Positions 50,475 to 59,278 of a stretch of 64,000 bases of DNA are shown piece by piece (position 1 is the stretch's first letter; the number at the start of each line of letters is the position of its first letter). Under the pieces are notes generated by a model. The model was not told where the DNA came from, did not search any database, and saw only the letters and a program-made list of their open reading frames with translations. The position numbers and the translations under genes were made by a program. Source of the DNA: an uncultured Erythrobacter sp. (GTDB lineage Bacteria > Pseudomonadota > Alphaproteobacteria > Sphingomonadales > Sphingomonadaceae); assembly GCA_947501005.1 (NCBI GenBank), contig CANMTU010000001.1, positions 1,512,501-1,576,500 on the forward strand, in the 5' to 3' direction.

Positions 50475-51316
50475 TCTTCCTGCTGCCGCGTCAGTGCAAG
50501 ATCGGCCTCGTCGGGATCGCGCAGCTTGACCCACTCTCCATCCTGGTCGCGCGCGATCAGGCCCATCAGGCGAAAGGCGCGCAACCAGTGCTGCATCGTC
50601 GGTTCGCCCCATTTGCGGGCGAACAGCGAGGAATTGCGGATCACGCTGTCGACATGATGGACGGGCGGCATGTGATGCGGGTGATACTGGTGATAGGCCT
50701 TCGCCCCGCGCGTCCACCACAGGGGCACGCCGTCTTCCGCGATCCTGCGCCCGAAATCGGTATCCTCGCCGCCATAGCCGACATAGCGCGGATCGAAGCC
50801 GCCGAGCCGATCGAACGTCTCCTTGCGCAAGGCGAAGTTGAGCGACCAGAAACACCGGTAGTCCTTGCAGGCCCCCACTTGCTCGATCGGCGGCCCGGCC
50901 CGCTCGCTATGCAGGACGGCGGCGTTTTCGAACCGTTCGTAATCGATGCCGCCATCGGTTGCGCCCTTGGGCAGATAGCCGACTTCGCCCATGAAGACGC
51001 CGTCGTATAAGGCGGCGGCGCGGCTGTAATCGTCGATCAGGCCGGCCGACGGAATGCAATCGACGTCGAGGAACACGAGCAATTCGCCCTGTGCCTTGCC
51101 TGCCGCCCGGTTGCGTGCTTCGGCGAGGCAGATGTCGTTGCCCGCCAGCATGATCTGATGGATGGGAAAGCTGGTCGCCGGCACGTCGTAGCGCCGGTCC
51201 TGCATCACCCCGATCACGAGTTCTCGCGGCGGCCGGCGCGACCGGTCGAGGCCGAGCACGAGATTGGTCAGATGCGCTTGCCGCCCATGGGCGAGCGTGC
51301 AGACGGAAACGCTCAT
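50369..51316 (-). CDS. GT2-family glycosyltransferase
   Basis: A 315-residue GT-A glycosyltransferase. The metal-binding DxD reads VFLDVDCIPSAG (about 93-104), and a likely catalytic ED is in GYGGEDTDFGRRI (about 190-202). GGFDPRYVGYGG precedes it as in GT2 enzymes with N-terminal GT-A folds. The start overlaps the GT28-like gene's stop (ATGA). The final 106 bases are shared with the opposite-strand GT4 gene, and this end is also low complexity (LEAAAAEEAVASPAPAPS). It may add sugars to the same glycan as its neighbours. Confidence 0.88.
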   Translation of the reverse strand: MSVSVCTLAHGRQAHLTNLVLGLDRSRRPPRELVIGVMQDRRYDVPATSFPIHQIMLAGNDICLAEARNRAAGKAQGELLVFLDVDCIPSAGLIDDYSRAAALYDGVFMGEVGYLPKGATDGGIDYERFENAAVLHSERAGPPIEQVGACKDYRCFWSLNFALRKETFDRLGGFDPRYVGYGGEDTDFGRRIAEDGVPLWWTRGAKAYHQYHPHHMPPVHHVDSVIRNSSLFARKWGEPTMQHWLRAFRLMGLIARDQDGEWVKLRDPDEADLALTRQQEDQPFASSAVVLAELEAAAAEEAVASPAPAPSMAAS

Positions 51317-52452
51317 CCCACCACCTCGAGCGCGGGGCGCGACGGGGCGCCCGCCCAGATGCGCCGCGCAAGATCGTCGAGCCAACGCGCGGCCTTGTCC
51401 GCCGCGTCGGGATCGACCAGCGCCTGCTGGCGCGCGATATCGATGTTTGCGGCCGCGTCCCATAGTCTCGCCCAGGCGCTACCATGCGAAGGCCAGGTGC
51501 GGCCGATTGCGGCGACCCCCGCCCGTTCAAGCGCCTCGGCCTTGCAGGTCTGCTCGTCGAAATAGCGCCATTCGGGAATGACGACCCACGGCTTGCCCGC
51601 CGCCATCACCATATGCGCGGTGGTGTTGCCACAGGACGACACGATGCGGTCCGCCGCCGCGATCCAGTCCTGCGGATTGTCGACCCAACCGCGATGTTCG
51701 AGATTGCCCGGCGGCGTCTCGTGCCATTCGCGGCGGACCTTGCCGATCGTGATCCACGCGCTGTCCGGCTCGGCTCGGGCGCCCAACGTGATCGGCGTGT
51801 TGGGCGATCCTTCCCCGCCCCCGCCCGCGATAACGAGCACGATGTCCTGCTGCGGATCGAGGCCGAGGCGCGCGCGTGCCGTGCCCTTGTCCGGGATCGC
51901 GGCAATCTCGATGCCGACGCCCGGCGCGTAAAAGATCTTCGCGCGGTGGCGGGGCGCCCGATCGTCCTGCTCCAGCCCGGCGGCATAGGGGGCGAGCAAG
52001 CCCACGGCCCCGTCATAGGCCGCCATATGCGCAGGATCGGTGCGCTCGCCATGCTGCAACACCGCGACATGCGGCACCGAACACAGCCGGGCAAGCTGCG
52101 CCAGTTCGGCCGAAACGTCGGTGACGAACAGAGCGGGGCGCTGCTCGGCGAACCAGTTGGCGATGGTTGCGCAGGCCCGCGTGATGCCTGGCCAGCCGAT
52201 GGGCGCGCAATGCACGGTATCCGGCATCGCCAGCGCGGCCATCCCCGGCGCTTCCTCGCCCGAGGCTTCGAACAGAGACGGTATGCGAATCACCTCCACC
52301 CGGTCGGCCAGCGGCGGAAAGATATCGTCGCGGGCGCAGAACAGGGTCACCCCGCGCTGCCCCGCGAGGCGGTTGGCGATGGCGGCGGCGCGTTCGGCAT
52401 GGCCGCGCCCCTGATGATGCACGAAATAGCCGATCGGCTGCGACAGGCTCAC
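51313..52452 (-). CDS. MurG/GT28-like glycosyltransferase
   Basis: A 379-residue GT-B glycosyltransferase of the MurG/UDP-sugar-diacylglycerol type. The N-terminal HHQGRGHAERAAAIANRLAG is the glycine-rich GHxxR-type loop; the C-terminal half carries VLVIAGGGGEGSP and ADRIVSSCGNTTAHMVMAAGKPWVVIPEWRYFDE, the sugar-nucleotide site. It begins with GTG overlapping the previous gene's stop (GTGA) and ends in an ATGA overlap with the GT2 gene, so the three GT genes are one translational unit. Confidence 0.85.
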   Translation of the reverse strand: MSLSQPIGYFVHHQGRGHAERAAAIANRLAGQRGVTLFCARDDIFPPLADRVEVIRIPSLFEASGEEAPGMAALAMPDTVHCAPIGWPGITRACATIANWFAEQRPALFVTDVSAELAQLARLCSVPHVAVLQHGERTDPAHMAAYDGAVGLLAPYAAGLEQDDRAPRHRAKIFYAPGVGIEIAAIPDKGTARARLGLDPQQDIVLVIAGGGGEGSPNTPITLGARAEPDSAWITIGKVRREWHETPPGNLEHRGWVDNPQDWIAAADRIVSSCGNTTAHMVMAAGKPWVVIPEWRYFDEQTCKAEALERAGVAAIGRTWPSHGSAWARLWDAAANIDIARQQALVDPDAADKAARWLDDLARRIWAGAPSRPALEVVG

Positions 52453-54527
52453 GACCCGAACCTCGCATTGGCCAGCTTGCGGCGCGTCCGGCGATGGCTG
52501 AGCACGCCTTCCAGCGCCCCCGCCCCGAACGAGCGGCGCGCGACATAGACGTTGGGCCGATCGCGCAGGGCGGCAACTTCCTCCGAATGATTGCCGACCA
52601 GAATGGCGTTGTCGCACGCGCTCAGCATATCCTCGTCGTTCCCGCTGTCCCCGGCGGCGAACACGTCCGATCGCGCGACGCCCAGCATATCCGCTACGAA
52701 GCACATCGCGGCGCCCTTGCCCGCGCGCAGCGGCAGGATATCGAGCATGTTGCCGTGACTGAAGATCACCCGCGCCGGCAGACCGTGAGCGGCCAACCGT
52801 TCGCGCACCAATGCGGCCACCTGCGGGGTTTCGGTGAGATAGCTGCGCTTGAAGCGTCGCTGTTCGTAAATCGCCTGGGGGACCAGGCCAGGAATGTCCT
52901 CGCAGGCATGGGTGATCGCCTCGGCGTCCCAGCCCTGCGCGATGGTTTCGGCAAACAGGGCGTCGAGTTCCAAGCTTCCGCCCCGGTCCCAGTAGATTTC
53001 GCTTCCCACGGACGCGATCCAGGCCGCCGGGCGCGGAAGCCCCCAGTCGCGCACCAGCCGCCGCGCCTCGACCAGCGAGCGGCCGGTCGCCACCGCGAAG
53101 GCGAAATCCCGGCGGCGCGTGAAGAACCCGGCGAAGCGCGCCGCGCCGCTGGTGCAACCGGTCAACGTGTTGTCGATATCGCTGACGACGAGATGGCGGA
53201 CATGCGATGCGGTGGCGGCCTGCGGGGTAGCTTCAACGATACTGCGGGCGATCGCCATGAAGGCGCCGGCATAGGCGGCCCAGCTCATGGAGCGGACATT
53301 CGCCGCGGCGTTGCGCGCGTATCGGGTCCACAAGGACCGGTCCTGCATGATCCGTTCCATCGCGGTGCGGATGTCGGCGACCGAAGTGGGTTCGATCAGC
53401 ACCCCGTGTTCGAGTTCGGCAAGGATGTCGAGCGGGCCGCCGACCTTCGTCGCGACGACCGGCAGGCCATGCGAGGCCGCCTCGATGAGGGTGAGGCCAT
53501 AGGGTTCCATCAAGGCCGGATTGACGAACAGCCCGCCCGACTGCGCCGCGAGCCGGTAGAGCCCGCCGACCTCGTCTCGGGTGTGCGACTTGGGATAGGC
53601 GACCCGGCCATAGAGATCGTGCCGGTCGATCGCGGCGAACAGATCGTGCAGGACCTCCGCCTGCTCGCTGCCCGGCGGGGGCGCCTCGTCGCGCAAGCCC
53701 GCCAGCACGACGAGATTGCACCGCTCGCGTAGCATCGCGCTCGAACCGAAGGCGTCGACCAGCCGGGCGAGGTTCTTCTTGTGGACCGGTCGTGCGATGG
53801 CCAGCAGGACAGGCTTGTCCGGATCGCGCAGGAACGGGGCGATCAGGGCGCGTGCGTCTTCGAGGGCGGTGGCGGACTGGACCGGCGGGCACACACCGGG
53901 CGCGATACGATGGGTCTTGCCGATCGCAGCGGCGCGGTAGGCGGGGATCTGGCGTTCGCATTCATCGCGCGAGGACCCGATGATCGCGGAGGCACCGGCG
54001 ATGGCGCGCGTCTCTTCCGCGATGCGGGCGCGATGCCCTGCCGTATGCTCGCCGCCGAGGGCCGCCGCCTTGTCCTTGCCCAGCGAATGCGCGGTATAGA
54101 CGAAGGGTATGCCGAGCGCACGCTCGACCTGCGCGGCGACATCCGCCGCATCGGCGAAATGGGCGTGAATGATGTCGGGGAGGCGCGCACGCCCCCGCAG
54201 TTCGGCAATCAATGCGGCGGCGAACGCGGCCCGGTCGGCCGACAGCGCATCTTTCGCCAGATAGGCGCGGTTGCCGCTATCGATGCGGGTGATCGACAGT
54301 TTCTCCGTCACGCGCTCATGTGCCAAGGCATGCACGGGATCGAGGCCGGGCACGTCGAACAGGCGCGTGACGATTTCAGCCCGACTGACGTCAGCCCGTT
54401 CGGCCAGCGCCTGCATTTCCCCGAGAATATAGCTGATATGCCCGCCAGTGTCCTCGGTAATCCCGTAACGCACCGGCTCTGCCTTCAGGCAGCCGCCGAG
54501 CGCGATGGAAACAATGTGCAAACGCAT
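52449..54527 (-). CDS. Sucrose-phosphate-synthase-like glycosyltransferase fused to HAD phosphatase
   Basis: A 692-residue two-domain protein. Residues 1-430 are a GT4 domain of the sucrose-phosphate synthase type: GITEDTGGHISYILGEM for the acceptor side, ADAADVAAQVERALGIPFVYTAHSLGKDK, VLLAIARPVHKKNLARLVDAFG and EPYGLTLIEAASHGLPVVAT. Residues 445-692 are a HAD-IIB phosphatase (SDIDNTLTGC as motif I; GKGAAMCFVADMLG and AAGDSGNDEDML for later motifs), as in the sucrose-6-phosphate phosphatase fused to SPS. It probably makes sucrose or a related disaccharide. It heads the three-gene GT operon. Confidence 0.87.
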   Translation of the reverse strand: MRLHIVSIALGGCLKAEPVRYGITEDTGGHISYILGEMQALAERADVSRAEIVTRLFDVPGLDPVHALAHERVTEKLSITRIDSGNRAYLAKDALSADRAAFAAALIAELRGRARLPDIIHAHFADAADVAAQVERALGIPFVYTAHSLGKDKAAALGGEHTAGHRARIAEETRAIAGASAIIGSSRDECERQIPAYRAAAIGKTHRIAPGVCPPVQSATALEDARALIAPFLRDPDKPVLLAIARPVHKKNLARLVDAFGSSAMLRERCNLVVLAGLRDEAPPPGSEQAEVLHDLFAAIDRHDLYGRVAYPKSHTRDEVGGLYRLAAQSGGLFVNPALMEPYGLTLIEAASHGLPVVATKVGGPLDILAELEHGVLIEPTSVADIRTAMERIMQDRSLWTRYARNAAANVRSMSWAAYAGAFMAIARSIVEATPQAATASHVRHLVVSDIDNTLTGCTSGAARFAGFFTRRRDFAFAVATGRSLVEARRLVRDWGLPRPAAWIASVGSEIYWDRGGSLELDALFAETIAQGWDAEAITHACEDIPGLVPQAIYEQRRFKRSYLTETPQVAALVRERLAAHGLPARVIFSHGNMLDILPLRAGKGAAMCFVADMLGVARSDVFAAGDSGNDEDMLSACDNAILVGNHSEEVAALRDRPNVYVARRSFGAGALEGVLSHRRTRRKLANARFGS

Positions 54528-54567
54528 TCCCCTGAATAATCCATCGGTATAACGGATGAGGGGGCGT

Positions 54568-54586
54568 TTGGTTCAGAATAAACCAA
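54568..54586. promoter_or_regulatory. Inverted repeat upstream of the SPS-like gene
   Basis: TTGGTT-CAGAATA-AACCAA (54568-54586) is a perfect inverted repeat 41 bases before the start codon, in the operator position of the three-gene glycosyltransferase operon. No binding protein is known. Its arms do not match the TGTAAAT repeat by aceA. Confidence 0.5.
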
Positions 54587-54617
54587 TGTTGATGAACGTT
54601 TCGCCGGGGCGTGAATC

Positions 54618-57200
54618 TTATGCCGATTTCTGCCGTGGCGTGTGCTGCTCCTCGATCCTCACCACCTGGGGCAATGGGCGACCGAACAGGAACCCTTGCA
54701 GGTAGGCGCAGCCGAGATCGCGCATGTGCTGCGCCTGTTCGCTCGTCTCGATCCCCTCGGCCGTGATCTGGAAATCCAGCGATCGCGCGAGCGAGACGAT
54801 TGCCGACACGATCGCCATGCTGCGCGGCAAGCCCGCAGCGGCGGACTGGACGAAATCGCGATCGATCTTGATGAGCGCGAAATCGATGTCCTCGAGGTGG
54901 CTCAGCGAGGAATTTCCGCGCCCGAAATGATCGAGGGCGAGCCCCACGCCCAGCAGGCGAAGGCTTTGAAGCAACCCGGTCAGGTTGTCGCTCATCTGGG
55001 TGAAGATGCTCTCGTTCAGTTCCAGAATTACGCGATCGGCCGGAAATCCGCTGCTGGCCAGGGCATCGACCATGATCTTGAGGAAGTTCGTATCCCCCAA
55101 CTGCAATGTCGATATGTTGAGGGCGAGCTTCACGTCCGCGTCCCACTGCGCCGCGTCGAGGCAGGCGGTCCGCACCAGCCATGCGCCGATCTGCTGGATG
55201 AGGCGCTTGCTTTCGGCCAGGGGTATGAAGCTGTCGGGATAGAGCAGCCCGCGTTCGGGATGGTCCCACCGCATCAAGGCCTCGCGATAGGCGATCGCCC
55301 CGGTGCGTGCGTCGACGATCGGCTGATAATGCAGTTTTAATTCGCCGTTCCGCAAGGCGTTGGCGAGATCGCTTTCCAGCAGCGACCGGTCCTCGATCGC
55401 CTTGCGCATGGCCGGGCGGTAGAGGACACTGGCGCCCCGGCCGCGTCGCTTGGCTTCGTATAGCGCGAGGTCGGCATTGGTGGTGAGAAGGGAAGATGTC
55501 TCCCCATCCGTGCCGAGCATCGCGATACCGATGGACGCCCCGATATAGATATCCGCCTCGCCGAATGCGTACCGCTCGCTGATCCGTGCGATCAGGGCAA
55601 CCGCCAGCCGCCGCGCGACTGACGCATCGGTCGTCTGGGGCAGAATCGCGGCAAACTCGTCTCCGCCCAGTCGGCCGATTATCGCTTTCTCGCCCAATCC
55701 TTCGCGCAAACGGGTGGCGACCTGCGCCAGCACGGTATCGCCCGCCAGATGGCCGTTCTGATCGTTGACCTGCTTGAAATGGTCGAGATCGAGCAGCATC
55801 AGCGCCGCGCCCTGATCCGTGCCTGCCCGCACCTGCGAAAGCAATTGTTCCAGCGATTCGCGAAAATGGTTGCGGCCCATCAGGCCGGTCAGCCCGTCGT
55901 GGCGCGAGACGTGAAGCAATTGCGCATTGGCCGTACGCAGCGCCTCGCGGTTGCGGTTGGACACGCGAGAGGCGGCCAGGGTTATGAAGGCAAGCAGGAT
56001 GGCGATGATGCTGCCGGCCGAAAGGATCAACACCTTGTTGCGGGCCAGCGTGAGTTCGCTGGCGCTGGCCTGCGAGCGCGCAGAAAGACGGGCGATGTGC
56101 AGCTCGCGATCGGTCGCCTCGAAGCGGGCGGCCATCATGGCATCGTGCGCCTTGATCGCCTTTTCCCGGCGCAGTTCCTCGATCCGCGCATGGGCGGCGA
56201 GGCGCTGCATCGCCTCGCGATAGCGGCCTTTCGCGCGGTAGACCTCGTAGGCCACATGATCCGTGTCGGCCGGGCGGGCGGCGGCCTGACGCCAGGCGTC
56301 GCTTGCGTATGACCGTTCGAGCCAAGCCAGCGCCGCGCCGTCGTCGCCGCGAACATGGGCGAGCCGGGCCATAACCGCCTGCACATAGGGCAGCATCCCG
56401 GCGGCATGGCCCCTTGCCGCCAGCAACGCCCGATTGGCACTCCGCCCCGCTTCCGCCGGGTGATTGCCGGCAAGCTGGATCCCCGCAAGATCGGCCAGCA
56501 GCCTTGCCTCCTGCGCGTGACGCCCATGCCGCCGCGCAATGCCGAGTGCGGTGCGCATGGCAAGCTGGGCTTCGACCAGCCGCCCGAGTTCCTGTAGCGC
56601 CTCCGCCTTCCTGGCATGCGCTTCGATTGCCATAGCGGGATCCTCCGGATAGGCGCGGTGCGCGGCATCGTAATAGAGCAGCATCCGGGGATAATCCTGC
56701 GCATCGGCGTGCAGCGCGCCGATATCCTGCAGGATTGCCGCCCGGCGCCTGTCCTCCCCGCTATCACTGAAGATTCGCCCCGCCCGGCGGAAGCTGCGCA
56801 GCGCGGCCCTGTAGTCGCCTTCTCGCACGTCGAGCCGGGCGCGCGATTGCAAAAGGTCGCCATGCACCGCGTCATTCGCGGCGAACCGTTGCGCGAACGC
56901 CAACGCCGCGTCGATCTCGGCCCCCGCTTCGGTCGTACGGCCAAGGCGGCGCAAGGCTTCGCCCTCGATCCAGTCCGCCGTGAGGCGGACACGCGCCGAT
57001 GCCCCGCCCTCCCCGCGCCGTTCGGCCAGGCGGACGGTCACCAGCGCTTTCGCCGGATCGTTCAGCAAGGCAGCGCGGGCGTTCTCGGTCGCGGCTTCGA
57101 ACGCAGCGGCCTGGCGCGATTGCGCGGCAACGATAGCGGGTGATTGCAGCGCGGCGGCCGCGAGGGCTGCGACCAGCCAACGCCTCACTGCTACTCTCAA
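54618..57200 (-). CDS. TPR-GGDEF-EAL cyclic di-GMP signalling protein
   Basis: An 860-residue inner-membrane protein. Order: signal peptide or anchor (residues 1-26), a periplasmic TPR-like helical domain (about 30-390, with repeats such as AILQDIGALHADAQDYPRML), a transmembrane helix (about 400-420), a GGDEF domain with intact RLGGDEFAAIL at about 512, then an EAL domain with REALMRW at about 640. The EAL loop that is normally DDFGTG reads DHFGRG, and the NIST and LELNE positions are also present (T changed to N in the latter). Synthesis of c-di-GMP is likely; hydrolysis may be weak. No operon partner. Confidence 0.92.
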   Translation of the reverse strand: MRVAVRRWLVAALAAAALQSPAIVAAQSRQAAAFEAATENARAALLNDPAKALVTVRLAERRGEGGASARVRLTADWIEGEALRRLGRTTEAGAEIDAALAFAQRFAANDAVHGDLLQSRARLDVREGDYRAALRSFRRAGRIFSDSGEDRRRAAILQDIGALHADAQDYPRMLLYYDAAHRAYPEDPAMAIEAHARKAEALQELGRLVEAQLAMRTALGIARRHGRHAQEARLLADLAGIQLAGNHPAEAGRSANRALLAARGHAAGMLPYVQAVMARLAHVRGDDGAALAWLERSYASDAWRQAAARPADTDHVAYEVYRAKGRYREAMQRLAAHARIEELRREKAIKAHDAMMAARFEATDRELHIARLSARSQASASELTLARNKVLILSAGSIIAILLAFITLAASRVSNRNREALRTANAQLLHVSRHDGLTGLMGRNHFRESLEQLLSQVRAGTDQGAALMLLDLDHFKQVNDQNGHLAGDTVLAQVATRLREGLGEKAIIGRLGGDEFAAILPQTTDASVARRLAVALIARISERYAFGEADIYIGASIGIAMLGTDGETSSLLTTNADLALYEAKRRGRGASVLYRPAMRKAIEDRSLLESDLANALRNGELKLHYQPIVDARTGAIAYREALMRWDHPERGLLYPDSFIPLAESKRLIQQIGAWLVRTACLDAAQWDADVKLALNISTLQLGDTNFLKIMVDALASSGFPADRVILELNESIFTQMSDNLTGLLQSLRLLGVGLALDHFGRGNSSLSHLEDIDFALIKIDRDFVQSAAAGLPRSMAIVSAIVSLARSLDFQITAEGIETSEQAQHMRDLGCAYLQGFLFGRPLPQVVRIEEQHTPRQKSA

Positions 57201-57452
57201 ACCACCCTCCCCAACGGAGCCAGGCGCGCGAAGCGTCGCCGACGGACGTAAAACCTGCGTTGTTCTGGCAGCGAAAGGTTAAGCCATACCTACCCCAACG
57301 AAAGATTTGCGCCGCAATGTGTATCGAAACGCACCGCGTCGCTGTGGCGCCCTGCGGAACCAACCCGGCGCAAGGCCGCTCCCCTTGGTAACCGGAAGCG
57401 GTAAACCGCCCGGCAAGCAATCGTATCGACCAGCAGGAATTCCCCAGCCCAC

Positions 57453-57926
57453 ATGTCTACACAATCGGTTCTCTTCGTTTGCCTCGGCAACATCTGCCGC
57501 TCGCCACTGGCGGAAGCGGCCTTCACGCGGGCGGCGCGCGAAGCGGGTCTCGATGTCGAGATCGCGAGCGCCGGGACCGCGGATTATCATGTCGGTCACG
57601 CGCCCGATCCGCGGGCCATCGCGGAAGCGCGCAAGCACGATATCGATCTCACCGCCTATCGCGGGCGGCAGCTAAAAGAACAGGATTTCCGGGAGTTCGA
57701 TTACATCCTCGCGCTGGACCGCCAGAATCTCGCCGATATTCGGCGCCTCGATCCGGGTGACGGCAAGGCGAAGACCGCCCTGCTGCTCGATCTCGTGCCG
57801 AGTCAGGAAGGGCGCGAGGTGGCCGATCCCTATTACGGCGACGACGCCGGCTTTGCGGTGACGTGGAACGAGGTCGAGGCCGGTGCTCAGGCGCTGGTCG
57901 CCGTGATGCTCGAGGATAATGGCTGA
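57453..57926 (+). CDS. Low-molecular-weight phosphatase (LMW-PTP family)
   Basis: A 157-residue phosphatase. The P-loop VCLGNICRSPLAEA gives the nucleophile Cys10 and Arg16 (CX5R), and the general acid is in ADPYYGD. In bacteria LMW-PTPs act on tyrosine phosphates, and published work also reports some members as ribulosamine-5-phosphate phosphatases that act with fructosamine-kinase-like enzymes. The latter fits here, as a fructosamine-kinase gene is the third gene of this operon. It precedes the ABC1 kinase by 5 bases. Confidence 0.92.
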   Translation: MSTQSVLFVCLGNICRSPLAEAAFTRAAREAGLDVEIASAGTADYHVGHAPDPRAIAEARKHDIDLTAYRGRQLKEQDFREFDYILALDRQNLADIRRLDPGDGKAKTALLLDLVPSQEGREVADPYYGDDAGFAVTWNEVEAGAQALVAVMLEDNG

Positions 57927-57931
57927 ACACA

Positions 57932-59278
57932 ATGGCCGACGATACCGCCGACGACGACCGCCGCCGCGAACGCGCGGTGCCTTCCTCCCGGCTTGGCCGG
58001 CTGGCGGGCTTCGGCAAGCTTGCCGGCGGCGTGGCGGGCGGAGTCGTCTCGGAAGGAGCGCGGCGGCTGGCGGCGGGCGAGCGGCCGCAGCTCAACCAAC
58101 TGCTGCTGACCCCCGGTAATGCCAAGCGGTTGAGCGATCAGCTCGCCCATATGCGCGGGGCGGCGATGAAGCTGGGTCAGATGATCTCGATGGATACGGG
58201 CGATGTCCTGCCGCCCGAACTCACCGCGATCCTTGCCCGGCTGCGCGATCAGGCCGATTTCATGCCGCCCCGTCAGCTCGACGGGGTGCTGGCGCAGGAA
58301 TGGGGCAAGGACTGGCGGCGCAATTTCCGCCGCTTCGAACCGCGCCCGATCGCCGCCGCCTCCATCGGGCAGGTTCACCGCGCCATGACGAAGGACGGGC
58401 GGCTGCTGGCGATCAAGGTGCAGTATCCCGGCGTCGCGCGGAGCATCGATTCCGATGTCGACAATGTCGCTTCGCTGTTGCGGCTGACCGGCCTGCTGCC
58501 CAAGGGGCTCGACCTCGAACCGGTGCTGGCGGCGGCCAAGGACCAGTTGCGCGAAGAAGCGGACTATCTGCGCGAAACCGAGATGATGGAGCGCTATGCC
58601 GCGCTGTTGGCGGGCGACGATCGCTACCTCGTGCCGACGCCGGACCGCGAATTGACGACCCGGCGCGTGCTGGCGATGACGTTCGAGGAAAGCTCGCCCA
58701 TCGAAACCCTCTCCGATCTCGCCCCGCCTCAGCGCGACGAGCTGTTCGCGCATCTCATCGAACTCGTCGGGCGCGAATTGTTCGAATTCCGCCTGATGCA
58801 GACCGATCCAAACTTCGCCAACTACCGCGTGAAACGCGAGACCGGGCAACTCGTCCTGCTGGATTTCGGGGCCGCGCGCGAGGTTTCCCGTGATTTGTCC
58901 GCGCGCTATCGGGCATTGCTCACCGCCGGTCTGAACGAAGATCGCGAAGGCGTGCTGGCAGCCGCGATGGCCGCGGGCTTCATTCATGACAAGGCCGTTG
59001 CCCGCCATCCCGATGCCATTCGCCGCGCGGTCGATATCGTGGTCACGCAGATCGCGAAGGAGGAACGGCTCGATTTCGGGGACCGTTCCTTCGTACCGCA
59101 GATCCGCGAGGAAGCCATGCCGATCGCGCAGGACAAGGAAAGCTGGCATATTCCCCCGCCCGAGACGCTGTTCGTGCAGCGCAAGGTCAGCGGCACCGCG
59201 CTGCTGGGCGCCCGGGTCGCGGCGAAGGTCGACGTGCGCGGGATCGTTCGCGAAATACTCGATCGCACCGCGGCATGA
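57932..59278 (+). CDS. ABC1/UbiB-type atypical kinase
   Basis: A 448-residue ABC1/UbiB-family protein kinase-like ATPase. The family signs are GAAMKLGQMISM (KxGQ motif, about 70-80), AAASIGQVHRAM (the Ala-rich loop, about 143-154), LAIKVQYPG (lysine) and VLLDFGAAREV (DFG). UbiB members support ubiquinone synthesis, but the N-terminus lacks a UbiB-like membrane anchor at the C-terminus, so this may be another branch. It is coupled to the fructosamine-kinase gene (ATGA). Confidence 0.88.
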   Translation: MADDTADDDRRRERAVPSSRLGRLAGFGKLAGGVAGGVVSEGARRLAAGERPQLNQLLLTPGNAKRLSDQLAHMRGAAMKLGQMISMDTGDVLPPELTAILARLRDQADFMPPRQLDGVLAQEWGKDWRRNFRRFEPRPIAAASIGQVHRAMTKDGRLLAIKVQYPGVARSIDSDVDNVASLLRLTGLLPKGLDLEPVLAAAKDQLREEADYLRETEMMERYAALLAGDDRYLVPTPDRELTTRRVLAMTFEESSPIETLSDLAPPQRDELFAHLIELVGRELFEFRLMQTDPNFANYRVKRETGQLVLLDFGAAREVSRDLSARYRALLTAGLNEDREGVLAAAMAAGFIHDKAVARHPDAIRRAVDIVVTQIAKEERLDFGDRSFVPQIREEAMPIAQDKESWHIPPPETLFVQRKVSGTALLGARVAAKVDVRGIVREILDRTAA

